64,000 nt of DNA from an uncultured Spirochaetaceae bacterium (GCA_944390015.1 CALXOL010000010.1:27015-91014); one strand, 5' to 3'; counted from the stretch's first letter, positions 17,177 to 27,342 are shown. Made by a program: numbers and translations. The notes: a model not told the origin generated them from the letters alone.

Positions 17177-18490
17177 TTAAGCGATGGGAATTGAAAGCGT
17201 GAAAGTACTTCCATAGCCCAATTTACTCTCAACACTGATTGTAGCATTATTAAGAGCGGCCATCTCCTTCACCAGAGCCAGACCAAGGCCGGAGGAAGAT
17301 GAGGAACGGGCCTTATCCACCTGGAAGAAGCGGTCGAATATCCTCTTCTGGTCCTCCTCACTTATTCCTATGCCGTCATCCTTGACGCTGATTATCGCAA
17401 CGCTCTCATTCCTCTTTAAAAGCAGATCAATGTGTCCATTCTCTTTTGAATATGAGATTGCATTGTTTATTAGATTTATGACGGAGCGGATTATCATATC
17501 CTCATCGGCATAGACGAAGATACCCTTCTCAAGCGTTGAACTAAATGAGAGATTCCTCTCTCTCGCCATTTGGGACATCTCTTCAGAAAGGCCTTCAAGC
17601 ATTGATGATAAAGAAAAACGGCGCTTGTTTATTTTTATACTACCCTTATCCGCACGGGAGAGTTCTAAAAGAGATGAGATGAGCCTAGTCATCCTGTCCG
17701 TCTCTTTTATTATCGCAGAAAGACTTTGCTCGACTTCGGCCCTATCATCAATCGAGCTTAGTGCATACTCGCTCTCCGCTTTTATCACGGCAAGCGGAGT
17801 CCTGAGCTCATGAGAGGCATCGTCTGTGAATTCCTTCTCCTTTTTAAAAGAATCGTCAAGCCTGCCCAGCATCGAATTGAATGCACTGCTCAGCTCCCTG
17901 CTCTCTTTCGCATTTGAACTTTCAAGCCGCTTTGTAAGATCATCCCCATCTGCTATCTCTGAGGCCGTTGAAATCAGACGCTCAAGTGGGAGAAACGCCC
18001 TGCTGACGATAAAATAGCCTCCTAATGCGGAAATTACCACCATCACCAGTGCCGCGATAAGAACCAATAGATAATCAGATGAGATCATTGAATAAATAGT
18101 GGATTCTCTTGCCGCCGCCCTGATATAGTAACCATCCATCATCATGTCACTGATAATCCAGTGCCCATCAGAAAGGCTAAGCGTCCTCTGCCCCTCCTGA
18201 TAGCCTATGGAGACGGCTCCTATGCCCTCCCTTCCAAAAAGCAGAGTTCCATCTGAAGAGAATACCAGAATGTATATCCCATCCTCCACCTCATCCACGC
18301 TGAAGAAGTTAAGTCTGCCTGAGCGCACCCTGATTAAAGAGGAGGCGTCACTCAAAGCCTCTTCCACGTCATGTCGAAGACTCCTTAAGGAGAGCGTATT
18401 GGAGAATGAGAAAAAGAGAAGGAATATTATCGCCATCAGTGTAAGTGTCCATAACGTATACCATGCGACGATTCTTTTCTTAAGACTCAT
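17177..18490 (-). CDS. Sensor histidine kinase
   Basis: 437 aa. Two membrane helices (about 12-33 and 136-160) enclose a periplasmic sensor of about 100 residues. HAMP domain about 160-212; H-box FTDDASHELRTPLAVIKAE with the phosphorylated His near 227; N-box LINNAISYSKENG; G1 VKDDGIGIS; F FDRFFQV; G2 SSGLGLALVKEM. Overlaps its response regulator by 11 nt. The stimulus is unknown; the periplasmic PepSY partner suggests an envelope signal. Confidence 0.93.
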   Translation of the reverse strand: MSLKKRIVAWYTLWTLTLMAIIFLLFFSFSNTLSLRSLRHDVEEALSDASSLIRVRSGRLNFFSVDEVEDGIYILVFSSDGTLLFGREGIGAVSIGYQEGQRTLSLSDGHWIISDMMMDGYYIRAAARESTIYSMISSDYLLVLIAALVMVVISALGGYFIVSRAFLPLERLISTASEIADGDDLTKRLESSNAKESRELSSAFNSMLGRLDDSFKKEKEFTDDASHELRTPLAVIKAESEYALSSIDDRAEVEQSLSAIIKETDRMTRLISSLLELSRADKGSIKINKRRFSLSSMLEGLSEEMSQMARERNLSFSSTLEKGIFVYADEDMIIRSVINLINNAISYSKENGHIDLLLKRNESVAIISVKDDGIGISEEDQKRIFDRFFQVDKARSSSSSGLGLALVKEMAALNNATISVESKLGYGSTFTLSIPIA

Positions 18491-19163
18491 CAGCGCCTCC
18501 TATCATATAGCCACGTCCACGGTAGGTATGTATCAAAGGCCGCTCACTCTCAGCATCTATCTTCTTTCTCAGGTATCTTATATATACGTCAACCATGTTA
18601 GACTGCCCTTCATAGCTGTAATCCCAGACATGGTTTAAAAGCATCTCCCGGCTTAATATAATTCCTTCATTGCTCATCATGTATTTCAAGAGCGCATACT
18701 CCTTTGCCGAGAGTTCGATAATCCTCTCTCCTCTTTTGACGATACCTGTGGAGAGATCGAGAACCAAATCATCAACACTGAGGATATTTGAGCTCTTATT
18801 TCCACCTGCACGCCTTAGCACCGATCGGATACGTGCAAGAAGCTCATCAAAGGAAAACGGTTTCACAAGATAATCGTCCGCACCTTCATCGAGGCCTTGT
18901 ATCCTATCTGAGAGGGCATCTTTCGCAGTAAGGAATATGACGGGAGCATCACCACCGCCTGAGCGGTATCTTCTGAGTGCCTCAAAGCCATCCATGCCGG
19001 GCATCATGACATCCAGTATGGCAAGGTCATATGCCGTAGCTTCAAGATAGTCCAGAGCGGAAGATCCATCATAAACGGTATCAACCGCATAACCCTCCTT
19101 TTTAAGTCTCTTGGTTATGACATCGGCTAGAGATCTCTCATCATCTGCAACCAGGATACGCAC
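18480..19163 (-). CDS. OmpR/PhoB-type response regulator
   Basis: 227 aa. Receiver domain with acidic pocket D7/D8, phospho-acceptor D51 (LAILDVMMPGMDG) and K of FLTAKDA; C-terminal winged helix (about 125-222) ending HTYRGRGYMIG. Start is GTG with GGAGG five bases upstream. Two ATTAA elements spaced 11 bp apart (19198-19202 and 19209-19213 in plus coordinates) lie just upstream and could be an autoregulatory direct-repeat box. Confidence 0.93.
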   Translation of the reverse strand: MRILVADDERSLADVITKRLKKEGYAVDTVYDGSSALDYLEATAYDLAILDVMMPGMDGFEALRRYRSGGGDAPVIFLTAKDALSDRIQGLDEGADDYLVKPFSFDELLARIRSVLRRAGGNKSSNILSVDDLVLDLSTGIVKRGERIIELSAKEYALLKYMMSNEGIILSREMLLNHVWDYSYEGQSNMVDVYIRYLRKKIDAESERPLIHTYRGRGYMIGGADES

Positions 19164-19209
19164 CTTATCCCTCCTTCAGTAATAATGCACGAAACAGATT
19201 AAAGGAATA

Positions 19210-20055
19210 TTAAGAGAAAAAAGCTCTTATCTTTTCAAGTTCAGCCGTAGTATCTGAACGGCCAAGCTCGTAAATCGCCCTTAGCTTTTCCGTATCTTTT
19301 TCAAGCCGTTTTACATGTAGATCCCTCGATGGAGCGATTATGAGAACAACCCCTTCCTTCTCCAGGGAGTCAAGATGATCTAGAGTACTATTATACTCCC
19401 TTCCCCTAGCCTCCATCCTCTTAAGCAGCTTGGGGTATTTCCTCATGGCAATTCTCATAAGAGGATTCAGCGGCCCTTCATCCTTTCTATAACCCCTAGG
19501 TCTTGTAAGCACGACAAGATTTCTCTCATAGCCAAGGCTCATGAGATAATCTATTGGAATCGAGTCTGAAACTCCACCATCGAAAAGCGTATAGCCATCC
19601 ACCTGAACGGCTTTGGATACGACCGGCATCGATGCGGATGCCCTCATCCATTCAAGATCAGTCCTTCCTCCGTCCTTGAGTTCCTTATATACCGGGCCTC
19701 CTGTATACGCATCGGTTGCTACGGTATATAGGCGAACGGGGTTGGATGCGAAAGTCTCATAATCGAAAGGATCAAGCTTCTCAGGAATGTCATGATAGCA
19801 GAAGCGGGCTCCGAATATGTCCCCCGTCCTGATAAGAGATCGTAGGGAGCAGTATCTCGGGTCATGAATGAATCTGAGATTATAACGCAGAGTCCTTCCT
19901 ATCTGCCTTGATTTATAGTTGCAACCGAATGTTACTCCGGCAGACACCCCGATATAACCATCAACATCAACACCATTGTCCATCAGGACATCAAGCACAC
20001 CCGCACTATATAGTCCCCGCATAGCACCGCCTTCCAGGACCATTCCCTTCTTCAT
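19210..20055 (-). CDS. Cytoplasmic patatin-like phospholipase, YjjU type
   Basis: 281 aa from ATG 20055 (a TTG at 20061 is also in frame). EGGAMRGLYSAGVLD oxyanion region, nucleophile motif GVSAG, and FDGGVSDSIP with the catalytic Asp. Unlike the barrel-linked patatin earlier in the window it has no signal peptide, so it is probably intracellular. It follows the PreP-type protease stop by 6 nt and is likely co-transcribed. Confidence 0.87.
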   Translation of the reverse strand: MKKGMVLEGGAMRGLYSAGVLDVLMDNGVDVDGYIGVSAGVTFGCNYKSRQIGRTLRYNLRFIHDPRYCSLRSLIRTGDIFGARFCYHDIPEKLDPFDYETFASNPVRLYTVATDAYTGGPVYKELKDGGRTDLEWMRASASMPVVSKAVQVDGYTLFDGGVSDSIPIDYLMSLGYERNLVVLTRPRGYRKDEGPLNPLMRIAMRKYPKLLKRMEARGREYNSTLDHLDSLEKEGVVLIIAPSRDLHVKRLEKDTEKLRAIYELGRSDTTAELEKIRAFFS

Positions 20056-20061
20056 ACTCAA

Positions 20062-22914
20062 TCAGAGGGGCAGGAAGAATATCTCATAGCCCTTCTTCCT
20101 TAACTCCTCTTCCTCCTTCTTATCCGTGATAATGGCTCTTGCAGACGAGCCCTCTTTTATCAATGATAGCAGTAAAGGCCTCGCATCTTCCACATCGGAG
20201 AGGCTTAAATCGCTTAAATCCTTTCTCAGTCGGAAACGGTAATCATCGGTTACCAAGAAGAGTCTTCTTCTGAAATAAGTGAGCGCCTTCTGCGATGGGC
20301 TCTGAGGTTTGCAGTCTATGCTCTTAATGTTTATCTTGGCATCCTCGAGCTTTCCCTCATCAATTGCCTGCAGAGTGATGGCTCTTGAGAAATCATCGAA
20401 ACTATAAAGCCCCCGAGGATCCCTGTATGTGTAGTAGAAAAGCCTCGATTCAAGATTGTCGAGCATGCATCCCGTACCGTATGCACCTCCCTTAGCCCTG
20501 ATGAGATCCCAGAGCATATCGGTAGAGAGTATTGAGAGGAACATCCTTGAAGATAGCATCTTTTTCCACTCAAGCTTATCCGTTGCCGAGCTTACAGCCC
20601 CGTAGGAGACCGGGGTACTTAAAAGAAATGCGGATTTTTCAGGAAAATCTGGAACTACGACATTTCCTTCTGTCTTAGGGGAGATAGCATCAAAAGATGA
20701 GAGAAAATACTTTGCAAGATCTTGCATGTAAGCCTCATTCTCCTTATCTGAGTATGTCTGGATGGAAATCCTACTTGAAGAAAGGAGTTTGCTTTTGACG
20801 CTCTCAATCCTTCTCTTCTCACTTCTTATATCCCCCCTCTTCTTCTCTATGGTATACCAGAACGATAGACCAGAGAGTTTCTCTCCTATGTAAAGGGATG
20901 GGGAAAGAGATGCAGAGGAGGCACTGATTGCATAGCTATGACCGGACTGTATCACTCCCGACTTATAATCCGTAGAGATATCTATAAGCGCATTCTCAAG
21001 CTCATCTTCCAAGACAAGACCATCTTTTAGGAGGCTTATGAACTCCATAAGAGCATCACGTGCCGTCTCCTTTAAAGCCCTCATCCTGAAAAGAAGGTAA
21101 TTCTTTACCTTACCATCGAGGCTCATTCCACTCTCGATATAGAAGGCATAACCACCGGATGTATAGCGGATATCAGTCTGCACTCTGACCATCTCCTTCT
21201 CTCTTGTGGAGCACATGGTAAGAAGCCGTGCATATACATTCAGGCTCTCAAGCTCCTCAATGGAGAAGTCAGAGACATCGAATGCGGCATCGAGATAGAC
21301 TATCCCGTTAGAGAACGAAGAGACACTGACTATCTTATCGGTAAAAGAACCTGGCGTTTTCTCTGCTTTGGAAGTCGAGACATCATTTAAGGTAAGCTTA
21401 CCGAAATTCGAATACTTATCCTCACTGTCTGAAGAGAGGGAGAACGCCTTGAAAAGATCATCCTCACTCTTTGGATGCTTCTTTATCTCATCCTCAAGTA
21501 TCGCATCCATCTTATCTCTTATCTGTTCATCTTTCTTATCATCCATTGCCACGATGGATAAAAGACGATGATGATTATCTATGAAATTCCTTTCAATATA
21601 CTCTTCGAAGTATCTTGGATTCGAAGCGCTTCTGCTCCTGACTAAGGCCATATCACGTTCTGGATAGAGAGCATCAATCATATCCTTACCATATGCGAAA
21701 GCCTTGTCCACTCTGAAAAGGACTTTCATCCCTTGAGGATTTCCACCTGAAATTTCCCTAAGGTTGAACTCACTGCGCCTGAGGGCGGCTTCTTTTTCCC
21801 GCTCAGAAAAGCCATTATGGGCTATTTTTCTAATAGCATCCATCAGATAATCAGCTGCCGCCTGATAGTCATCTCTCCTTACACCGCTAAACCCCACGGC
21901 AAAGGCATACTCGCTATAATCCCATATCATGCCGGACTCTGTCGAAATGTCCTCGGCAAAAGGACATGCGGTAATCGCATTATAGAGAGGACAGCCAGGA
22001 GAGCCGAGGAGCATATCAGTGAGAACAGTAAGAGTTGCACCCTCAACTCCGTCTGTACTGTCAAAAAGACGCCAGGAATATAAGAGGCTCGCTTTTCCAT
22101 TCGCCTCCTCATCCGATGCTGCCGATGTCGCATAAGAGGATCTCGGCTGGCTCCACCTTGGAGGAAGTACCACTTTCCCAGGAGGAGAAACATACTCCCT
22201 TTTTGATAGATACTCATCATCCAAGAATCCCAATATCTTCTCCTTATCTATGGCACCATATAGGATCAGGCACATATTGGACGGCACATAATACTTCTTA
22301 TACGTCTCAACATATTCATCGTAGCTGAGCCTTGCTATCTCCTCAGGAAGCCCTCCGCTCTCGTTACTGTACTCTGAATCAGGGAAAAGCCCATGACTTG
22401 AGAGGGATGAGAGCACACTCTCATGCTGACTGGTCGCACCCTGCATTTCCGAAAAGACCACACCATCAAAATGAGGTTCTCCTTCATAGGAGATCCTTAT
22501 TCCCTCCTGGAGAAAGGTCTCTTTTCGAAGTAATGGATCAAATACCGCATCGGTATAGACGTAGAATAAGTTCTCAAAATCCCGCCTTACAGCACTTGCG
22601 GCAAGGTAATAAGTCCTATCAGCCCCGGTCATGGCATTCATAAAAGTCGGGCATCCCCTACTCATCTGAGTTGTGAACGCATCTTTTACCGGATACTTCC
22701 TGCTTCCTGAGAGCACTGTATGCTCGATTATATGGAACACTCCGCTTGAATTACTGCATGGCGTATATACCACATATGAGAAGAACTGCTCCCGATCCTT
22801 ATTCTCAACACAAAGAACCTTGAATGCGGTTTTCTTGTGGACGTAGAGACTCGCCTTACCATCATAGGAGGGGACAGAGGCCTCTTTCACTAAGTCAAAT
22901 CCTAATAAACCCAT
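20062..22914 (-). CDS. M16C (PreP-like) zinc metallopeptidase
   Basis: 950 aa. The inverted zinc motif HIIEHTVLSGSRKYP lies near residue 63-77 and the C-terminal half has the second pitrilysin pair, including IRAKGGAYGTGCMLD with the substrate-binding Arg/Tyr. Length and motif spacing match presequence-protease-like peptidases that degrade short unstructured peptides in a closed chamber. No signal peptide, so cytoplasmic. No Shine-Dalgarno is seen; TATTTT lies seven bases before ATG. Confidence 0.9.
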   Translation of the reverse strand: MGLLGFDLVKEASVPSYDGKASLYVHKKTAFKVLCVENKDREQFFSYVVYTPCSNSSGVFHIIEHTVLSGSRKYPVKDAFTTQMSRGCPTFMNAMTGADRTYYLAASAVRRDFENLFYVYTDAVFDPLLRKETFLQEGIRISYEGEPHFDGVVFSEMQGATSQHESVLSSLSSHGLFPDSEYSNESGGLPEEIARLSYDEYVETYKKYYVPSNMCLILYGAIDKEKILGFLDDEYLSKREYVSPPGKVVLPPRWSQPRSSYATSAASDEEANGKASLLYSWRLFDSTDGVEGATLTVLTDMLLGSPGCPLYNAITACPFAEDISTESGMIWDYSEYAFAVGFSGVRRDDYQAAADYLMDAIRKIAHNGFSEREKEAALRRSEFNLREISGGNPQGMKVLFRVDKAFAYGKDMIDALYPERDMALVRSRSASNPRYFEEYIERNFIDNHHRLLSIVAMDDKKDEQIRDKMDAILEDEIKKHPKSEDDLFKAFSLSSDSEDKYSNFGKLTLNDVSTSKAEKTPGSFTDKIVSVSSFSNGIVYLDAAFDVSDFSIEELESLNVYARLLTMCSTREKEMVRVQTDIRYTSGGYAFYIESGMSLDGKVKNYLLFRMRALKETARDALMEFISLLKDGLVLEDELENALIDISTDYKSGVIQSGHSYAISASSASLSPSLYIGEKLSGLSFWYTIEKKRGDIRSEKRRIESVKSKLLSSSRISIQTYSDKENEAYMQDLAKYFLSSFDAISPKTEGNVVVPDFPEKSAFLLSTPVSYGAVSSATDKLEWKKMLSSRMFLSILSTDMLWDLIRAKGGAYGTGCMLDNLESRLFYYTYRDPRGLYSFDDFSRAITLQAIDEGKLEDAKINIKSIDCKPQSPSQKALTYFRRRLFLVTDDYRFRLRKDLSDLSLSDVEDARPLLLSLIKEGSSARAIITDKKEEEELRKKGYEIFFLPL

Positions 22915-22921
22915 AGAAGAA

Positions 22922-22971
22922 AAAATAGCTTATCGAATGGGTATTTGACAATATATGCTTAAGACTATAAT
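22922..22971. promoter_or_regulatory. Overlapping divergent promoters of the PreP-like and nfo genes
   Basis: Plus strand: TTGACA (22945-22950), 15 bp, TATAAT (22966-22971), nine bases to the nfo ATG. Minus strand: TTGTCA (22951-22946), 18 bp, TATTTT (22927-22922), seven bases to the protease ATG. The two -35 boxes share the same five base pairs, so polymerase binding should be mutually exclusive. Confidence 0.6.
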
Positions 22972-22980
22972 CTTTCTGCC

Positions 22981-23826
22981 ATGCTATATATAGGACCCCA
23001 TGTATCGATTGCAAAAGACATATCGCTTGCCCCAGAAAGGGCAAAAGAGACGAAAGCAACCACATTCGCCCTCTTTCTTAAGAACCAGAAAATCTGGACT
23101 GCTCCTGAGATAAAAGATGAGAGTGCAACAGCCTTTAAAAAGAAAGTAAAAGAGCTTGGCTACCGCCTCGACAGAATACTGCCCCATGCAGGATACCTGA
23201 TAAACATGGCAAGTCCGTCTCCCGAGACAAGGGAGAAATCACTTACACTTTTAAAAGACGAAATAAGAAGAGCGAAGAAAATCGGCCTAAGCAGGCTTAA
23301 CATCCATCCCGGAGCGTACATCGAAGGAGAAAGGGTGGACGGAATTAAAAGAAGCGCAATGATGCTGGATGAGGCGCTAGAGGATGTTGATGACTTTATA
23401 ATCGCACTGGAGAATACCGCTGGAAGTGGTAGTAATCTGGGATCAAGACTTGAAGAGCTTGAAGAAATAATCTCTCTTTCAAAGAATAAGGATAAAATCG
23501 GCATAACTCTCGACACATGCCACCTCTATGCCGCAGGTTATGATGTGAGAAATGAGGCATCGAAAATCCTGGATAATGCCGTAAAAACCTTCGGTCGCGA
23601 TAAGATAAAGGGAATGCACCTTAACGATAGCAAAGAGGAACTCGGAAGGAAGAAGGACAGGCACGAGAGCCTTGGAAAAGGCAGAATCGGGCTAGAAGCA
23701 TTCAAAGAAATCGTTGTACACAAAGCCGCTGATGACTGCCCTCTCATTCTTGAAACTATAGACGAAAGCTTATGGAAGAGTGAGGTCGAAGTACTTTCAA
23801 AGGTCTATCATGAGTACATCGGCTAG
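22981..23826 (+). CDS. nfo: Endonuclease IV (AP endonuclease)
   Basis: 281 aa. Zinc-site motifs in order: LPHAGYLINMASP, LNIHPGAYIEGER, ALENTAGSGSNLG, TCHLYAAGYDV, KGMHLNDSKEELGRKKDRHESLGKGRIG and LETID. Cuts DNA 5' to abasic sites during base excision repair. No ribosome site; the promoter suggests a leader of only a few bases. The last 30 nt overlap the convergent LPP20-like gene. Confidence 0.95.
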   Translation: MLYIGPHVSIAKDISLAPERAKETKATTFALFLKNQKIWTAPEIKDESATAFKKKVKELGYRLDRILPHAGYLINMASPSPETREKSLTLLKDEIRRAKKIGLSRLNIHPGAYIEGERVDGIKRSAMMLDEALEDVDDFIIALENTAGSGSNLGSRLEELEEIISLSKNKDKIGITLDTCHLYAAGYDVRNEASKILDNAVKTFGRDKIKGMHLNDSKEELGRKKDRHESLGKGRIGLEAFKEIVVHKAADDCPLILETIDESLWKSEVEVLSKVYHEYIG

Positions 23827-25185
23827 AATCCTACCAGCTCTCTTAAATGCATCGGAAGCAGCTGCCTCATAGCTTGAACCGTACCCGACGGAAGAGACCG
23901 ATGTCTCTGATGAGATAAGAGCCATCGTAGATGGGTTGTAACAGTTCATACTGGTATGTACGCTTACGATAAATCTCTGCTCATCCACCTCTACGATGTC
24001 AGAGACACCAAGGCGTATGACTATAACATACTCTTTCAAAGGGGAAGATGAATTCTTTATTATCTCTTCATCATCCTCTCCCTCACCCTCTAACGCCTTT
24101 ATACCCCGTCCAGATTCCTCAAGAGTCGTATTAAATTCATCAAGAGCGCTTGAACCATCTTCGATTAAAGCACCATCTATATCGTATTCGGCCATGAATA
24201 TACAATATGGAAGGTCCGTATAATCATCCCGCTCATCATAAGAGTATATCACCCTCTTTGAGCTAAGGGTGGATATGAACTCATCCATGAATCCCTGAGG
24301 GGCGATATCCGTTATCGAAGCTATCAAACCCTGATCAATATCAAGAGAGATGCTCATAACACCATTAAGAAGCGCATAAGGATTGGTGTTATGAAAATCA
24401 TATGTGCCCTCTTCAAGGGTATTTATGCTTATCTCCTCCTCTTTGAGAACTCCGCTTGTATCCCTTATCCAGTACCTGGCATTGAGTGGTACGGAATATA
24501 CCATCTGGCTTAACAGCCCCCTGTTCCTACGCACAGAGATAGTTGCATCCATTCCTCCGCTCTTCTCTCTCACCCTTATCTCAATGGGTTCAAGATAGTA
24601 CATTACGACGGAAAGTATCTCATCAGGAGAGAATGCCTCATCTACAAGAGGCTCCGAAAGAGAGATGGAAAGGGCCTCAAGCGCACTGATGAGAGCATCC
24701 ACATCATGGCTAGACATATAGCTTGCTTTCGCCTCATCAAGACAATGCCGTATTTCCGTCTCCTTCTCCCTTGCTCTTACCAAATCAGGGCTCTCAAGGG
24801 AAAGGAAGGCCTCCTCGCTGATATCAAAGAGGATATAACATGAGAAACGACCACCGCGGTACTCCCTGACATAACTCGTCCTGATGCTCCCATCAAGCTC
24901 CTCCACGTAGGCTGAACCGCTTAGCTGCCTGTAGTATCTTGTATAGGCATCAAAGCCCAAATCATCGCTTATCTCGAGCAATACGTTCTCTATAGCGTTA
25001 TCCCTTGCACTTTCCGCATTTTCCCCGCTTCCCTCCGCTACATATGCAATCCTGCCACTTGCGACAGATGGATTTCTTATCCAGGAAGGAAGTCCCGATT
25101 CATCAAAACTTGAAAAAGAGGAAAACGATGAACAGCTGAAAAGCAACATTGATATAATCAGAAAAAGATAGAAAAACTTCCTCAT
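23797..25185 (-). CDS. LPP20-domain lipoprotein
   Basis: 462 aa. Signal peptide MRKFFYLFLIISMLLFSCSS with lipobox cysteine 18. WIRNP...IAYVAEGSG at about 37-55 is typical of LPP20-family lipoproteins, followed by a domain with charged helices and beta-rich C-terminal regions (conserved-looking YGSSYEAAASDAFKRAGRIL near the end). Function unknown; probably an envelope lipoprotein. Its ATG overlaps the stop of the gene before it by 4 nt. Confidence 0.75.
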   Translation of the reverse strand: MRKFFYLFLIISMLLFSCSSFSSFSSFDESGLPSWIRNPSVASGRIAYVAEGSGENAESARDNAIENVLLEISDDLGFDAYTRYYRQLSGSAYVEELDGSIRTSYVREYRGGRFSCYILFDISEEAFLSLESPDLVRAREKETEIRHCLDEAKASYMSSHDVDALISALEALSISLSEPLVDEAFSPDEILSVVMYYLEPIEIRVREKSGGMDATISVRRNRGLLSQMVYSVPLNARYWIRDTSGVLKEEEISINTLEEGTYDFHNTNPYALLNGVMSISLDIDQGLIASITDIAPQGFMDEFISTLSSKRVIYSYDERDDYTDLPYCIFMAEYDIDGALIEDGSSALDEFNTTLEESGRGIKALEGEGEDDEEIIKNSSSPLKEYVIVIRLGVSDIVEVDEQRFIVSVHTSMNCYNPSTMALISSETSVSSVGYGSSYEAAASDAFKRAGRILADVLMIDL

Positions 25186-26090
25186 AACAGAACTCCGCAG
25201 GAGAGCATCAAAGATCCCACGCTTATCGTACCTCCTTCGTACCCAAGACGCCAGAAGAAACGGCTTGTGGCATGGTGCTCATAAAAGACCATGAACTCAG
25301 AATCGACGGCAAACGATCCATCATATCCCATATAGAAGATGGCAGATGCCGATATCGAGCCATCCTCTATCAAAGTGAAACGTGTATTGATTATACTCTT
25401 AAGAGGGAGCCGAACCTCAGCTCCAAGCCCCCCATGATACGATACGATTCCATCATAGTTGACCAGAAAAGATGCGAGCAGATTAAAATAAGGAAACAGT
25501 GGGAGGTATGCAAGATCCACGGCAAAGCCGAATGCAATGCGACTCAGCGGTGAGAAAGCCCTGGCAGAGAGCGAAAATGTGGGCCCCTTTCTAAGAGAGA
25601 GTCCGGCTCTCAGGTCATTCTCGTAAATCGGTGAGTATATGTTGATACCGTCCATGCTGTCGGTAACCTCAAGAAGTCCCCTTACTTTACCGCTCTCATC
25701 ATAAGACTCAATAATCTCCCCTTTTGAATATTCCGTCCTGCTTGCTACGATATCATCCGTAAGATAGAAAATATTGGGCTCATCCATGTAAAGGTGCTTC
25801 TCAAGAGAAAGTGCGTTGACAAGGAAAGTGCCAAGCTCCGCCTCATTCGATGCGCTTATTACCCTCTCCTCCCCTTCGATGGAGAATGTAAGACGGATAA
25901 AGTCATCATTTCTTTCAAGGGATGAGACTGAGATCTCAGCATCTTTTCTTCCTCCGACAGCCTCATCAAAAAGAGGTGTGAGAAAGGCACGCTCCGAATC
26001 GGAAATAGAGGAAGAGAAGTCCACCGATGAGAAGGTGGAAAATGAGATGAAAAACATCATAATCAGAATCGCTGCTCTCTTAATCCCCAT
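25182..26090 (-). CDS. Exported protein, possible outer-membrane beta-barrel
   Basis: 302 aa, no family recognised. Signal peptide (about 1-22), then a mixed domain, then from about residue 180 alternating aromatic and small residues (FGFAVDLAYLPLFPYFNLLASF, TRFTLIEDGSISASAIFYMGYDG) as in outer-membrane strands. It overlaps pepT by 11 nt and the LPP20 lipoprotein by 4 nt, suggesting the two envelope proteins are made together. Confidence 0.55.
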   Translation of the reverse strand: MGIKRAAILIMMFFISFSTFSSVDFSSSISDSERAFLTPLFDEAVGGRKDAEISVSSLERNDDFIRLTFSIEGEERVISASNEAELGTFLVNALSLEKHLYMDEPNIFYLTDDIVASRTEYSKGEIIESYDESGKVRGLLEVTDSMDGINIYSPIYENDLRAGLSLRKGPTFSLSARAFSPLSRIAFGFAVDLAYLPLFPYFNLLASFLVNYDGIVSYHGGLGAEVRLPLKSIINTRFTLIEDGSISASAIFYMGYDGSFAVDSEFMVFYEHHATSRFFWRLGYEGGTISVGSLMLSCGVLL

Positions 26091-27300
26091 TTTCTACAAT
26101 CCCTAGAATCAGATTCACGGCCTTATTCATTGCCTCAAGACTCACCCACTCATAGAGTGAATGAAAATTATGCCCGCCAGTGAAAATATTCGGGCAGCTT
26201 ATCTTCATTACCTCTGCAATCCTCGCCCCATCAGTTCCTCCTCTTATAATCTGCTCGTAGCAGTCAATCCCAAGCTTTGATGCAGCAGAGAATATCGCAT
26301 TGACGGCAGAGGGATCCATGCTGTTAATCTTAGCCATATTATGGTAGCTTACAGATGTGGAGATATCGGCCTTACCCTTATAAATGAAAGCTATCGCCTC
26401 AACAAGTTTTCTGACAGCCTCAATACGGTAATTGAAAATCTCATCATCATGATCGCGTATGAAGATTTCTAAAACACCTTCGGCCCCATTGCTCTTCATT
26501 TCCAAAGGAGAGTAATAGCCAAAGCGCCCGTCCGTTGCCTCAGGGCTCTCAGATTGAGGAAGCGTGGAGACAATCTGTGATAGAATCGTAAGGGCATTGA
26601 CCATCACACCCCGGGCAGAACCAAGGTGTATTGATACACCACTGACGCGGACAGTGACGGTGGCGGCATTGAAACACTCCGTCTCTATCTCCCCCTCCCT
26701 TCCGCCGTCAAGGGTATAACAGACACCGGCTTTCATCTTTTCATAATCAAAGCCATCCATACCGGCACCTGTCTCCTCATCAGGGGTGAAATACACCTCA
26801 ATATCGGGATGTTTAACCTCAGGATGCTCTACTAGGTATTTCACGGCACTCATGATAATAGCAACTCCCGCCTTGTCATCAGCACCCAAGAGAGTGTTTC
26901 CATCACTGGTGATGATCTTCGAGTCAACATAATCACGCAAATCGGGATTGTCTTTCTCACTGATTATAAGACCGGAGGAAAGCCTTATATCGCCTCCCTT
27001 ATAATCAATGACCTGGGCCTTCACACCGTTTCCCATCACATCATCTGCAGTATCGACATGGGCCATGAATGCTATCGTACGCCCTTTACTATTTCCTTTA
27101 AGTAAACCCTTCAAGGCCCAGTCATCGTTCAGTGTGGTCTCGATAGAAAGTGCTTTAAGTTCCCTCTCCAACTCCTTAAGAAGTACCTCCTGTCCTTTTG
27201 TGGTAGGCCTTCTTAATCCGACCTTCGAAGGATCACTCATCGTATCGAAACCTGTATAGTAAACAAACTTATCAAGCAGTTCATCTCTGAAGTCTTTCAT
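26080..27300 (-). CDS. pepT: Peptidase T (tripeptide aminopeptidase)
   Basis: 406 aa from ATG 27300; an upstream ATG at 27324 is possible, but family similarity starts at MKDFRDELLDKF. M20 metallopeptidase motifs: AHVDTADD, GADDKAGVAIIMSAV, TPDEETGAGMDGF, and HNFHSLYEWVSL near the C-terminus. Releases N-terminal residues from tripeptides in the cytoplasm. No Shine-Dalgarno; AATAAT lies seven bases before ATG 27300. Confidence 0.92.
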   Translation of the reverse strand: MKDFRDELLDKFVYYTGFDTMSDPSKVGLRRPTTKGQEVLLKELERELKALSIETTLNDDWALKGLLKGNSKGRTIAFMAHVDTADDVMGNGVKAQVIDYKGGDIRLSSGLIISEKDNPDLRDYVDSKIITSDGNTLLGADDKAGVAIIMSAVKYLVEHPEVKHPDIEVYFTPDEETGAGMDGFDYEKMKAGVCYTLDGGREGEIETECFNAATVTVRVSGVSIHLGSARGVMVNALTILSQIVSTLPQSESPEATDGRFGYYSPLEMKSNGAEGVLEIFIRDHDDEIFNYRIEAVRKLVEAIAFIYKGKADISTSVSYHNMAKINSMDPSAVNAIFSAASKLGIDCYEQIIRGGTDGARIAEVMKISCPNIFTGGHNFHSLYEWVSLEAMNKAVNLILGIVENGD

Positions 27301-27342
27301 AGAAGAAATTATTGCATAATCCATGAAAAAAAGAAATTATCA

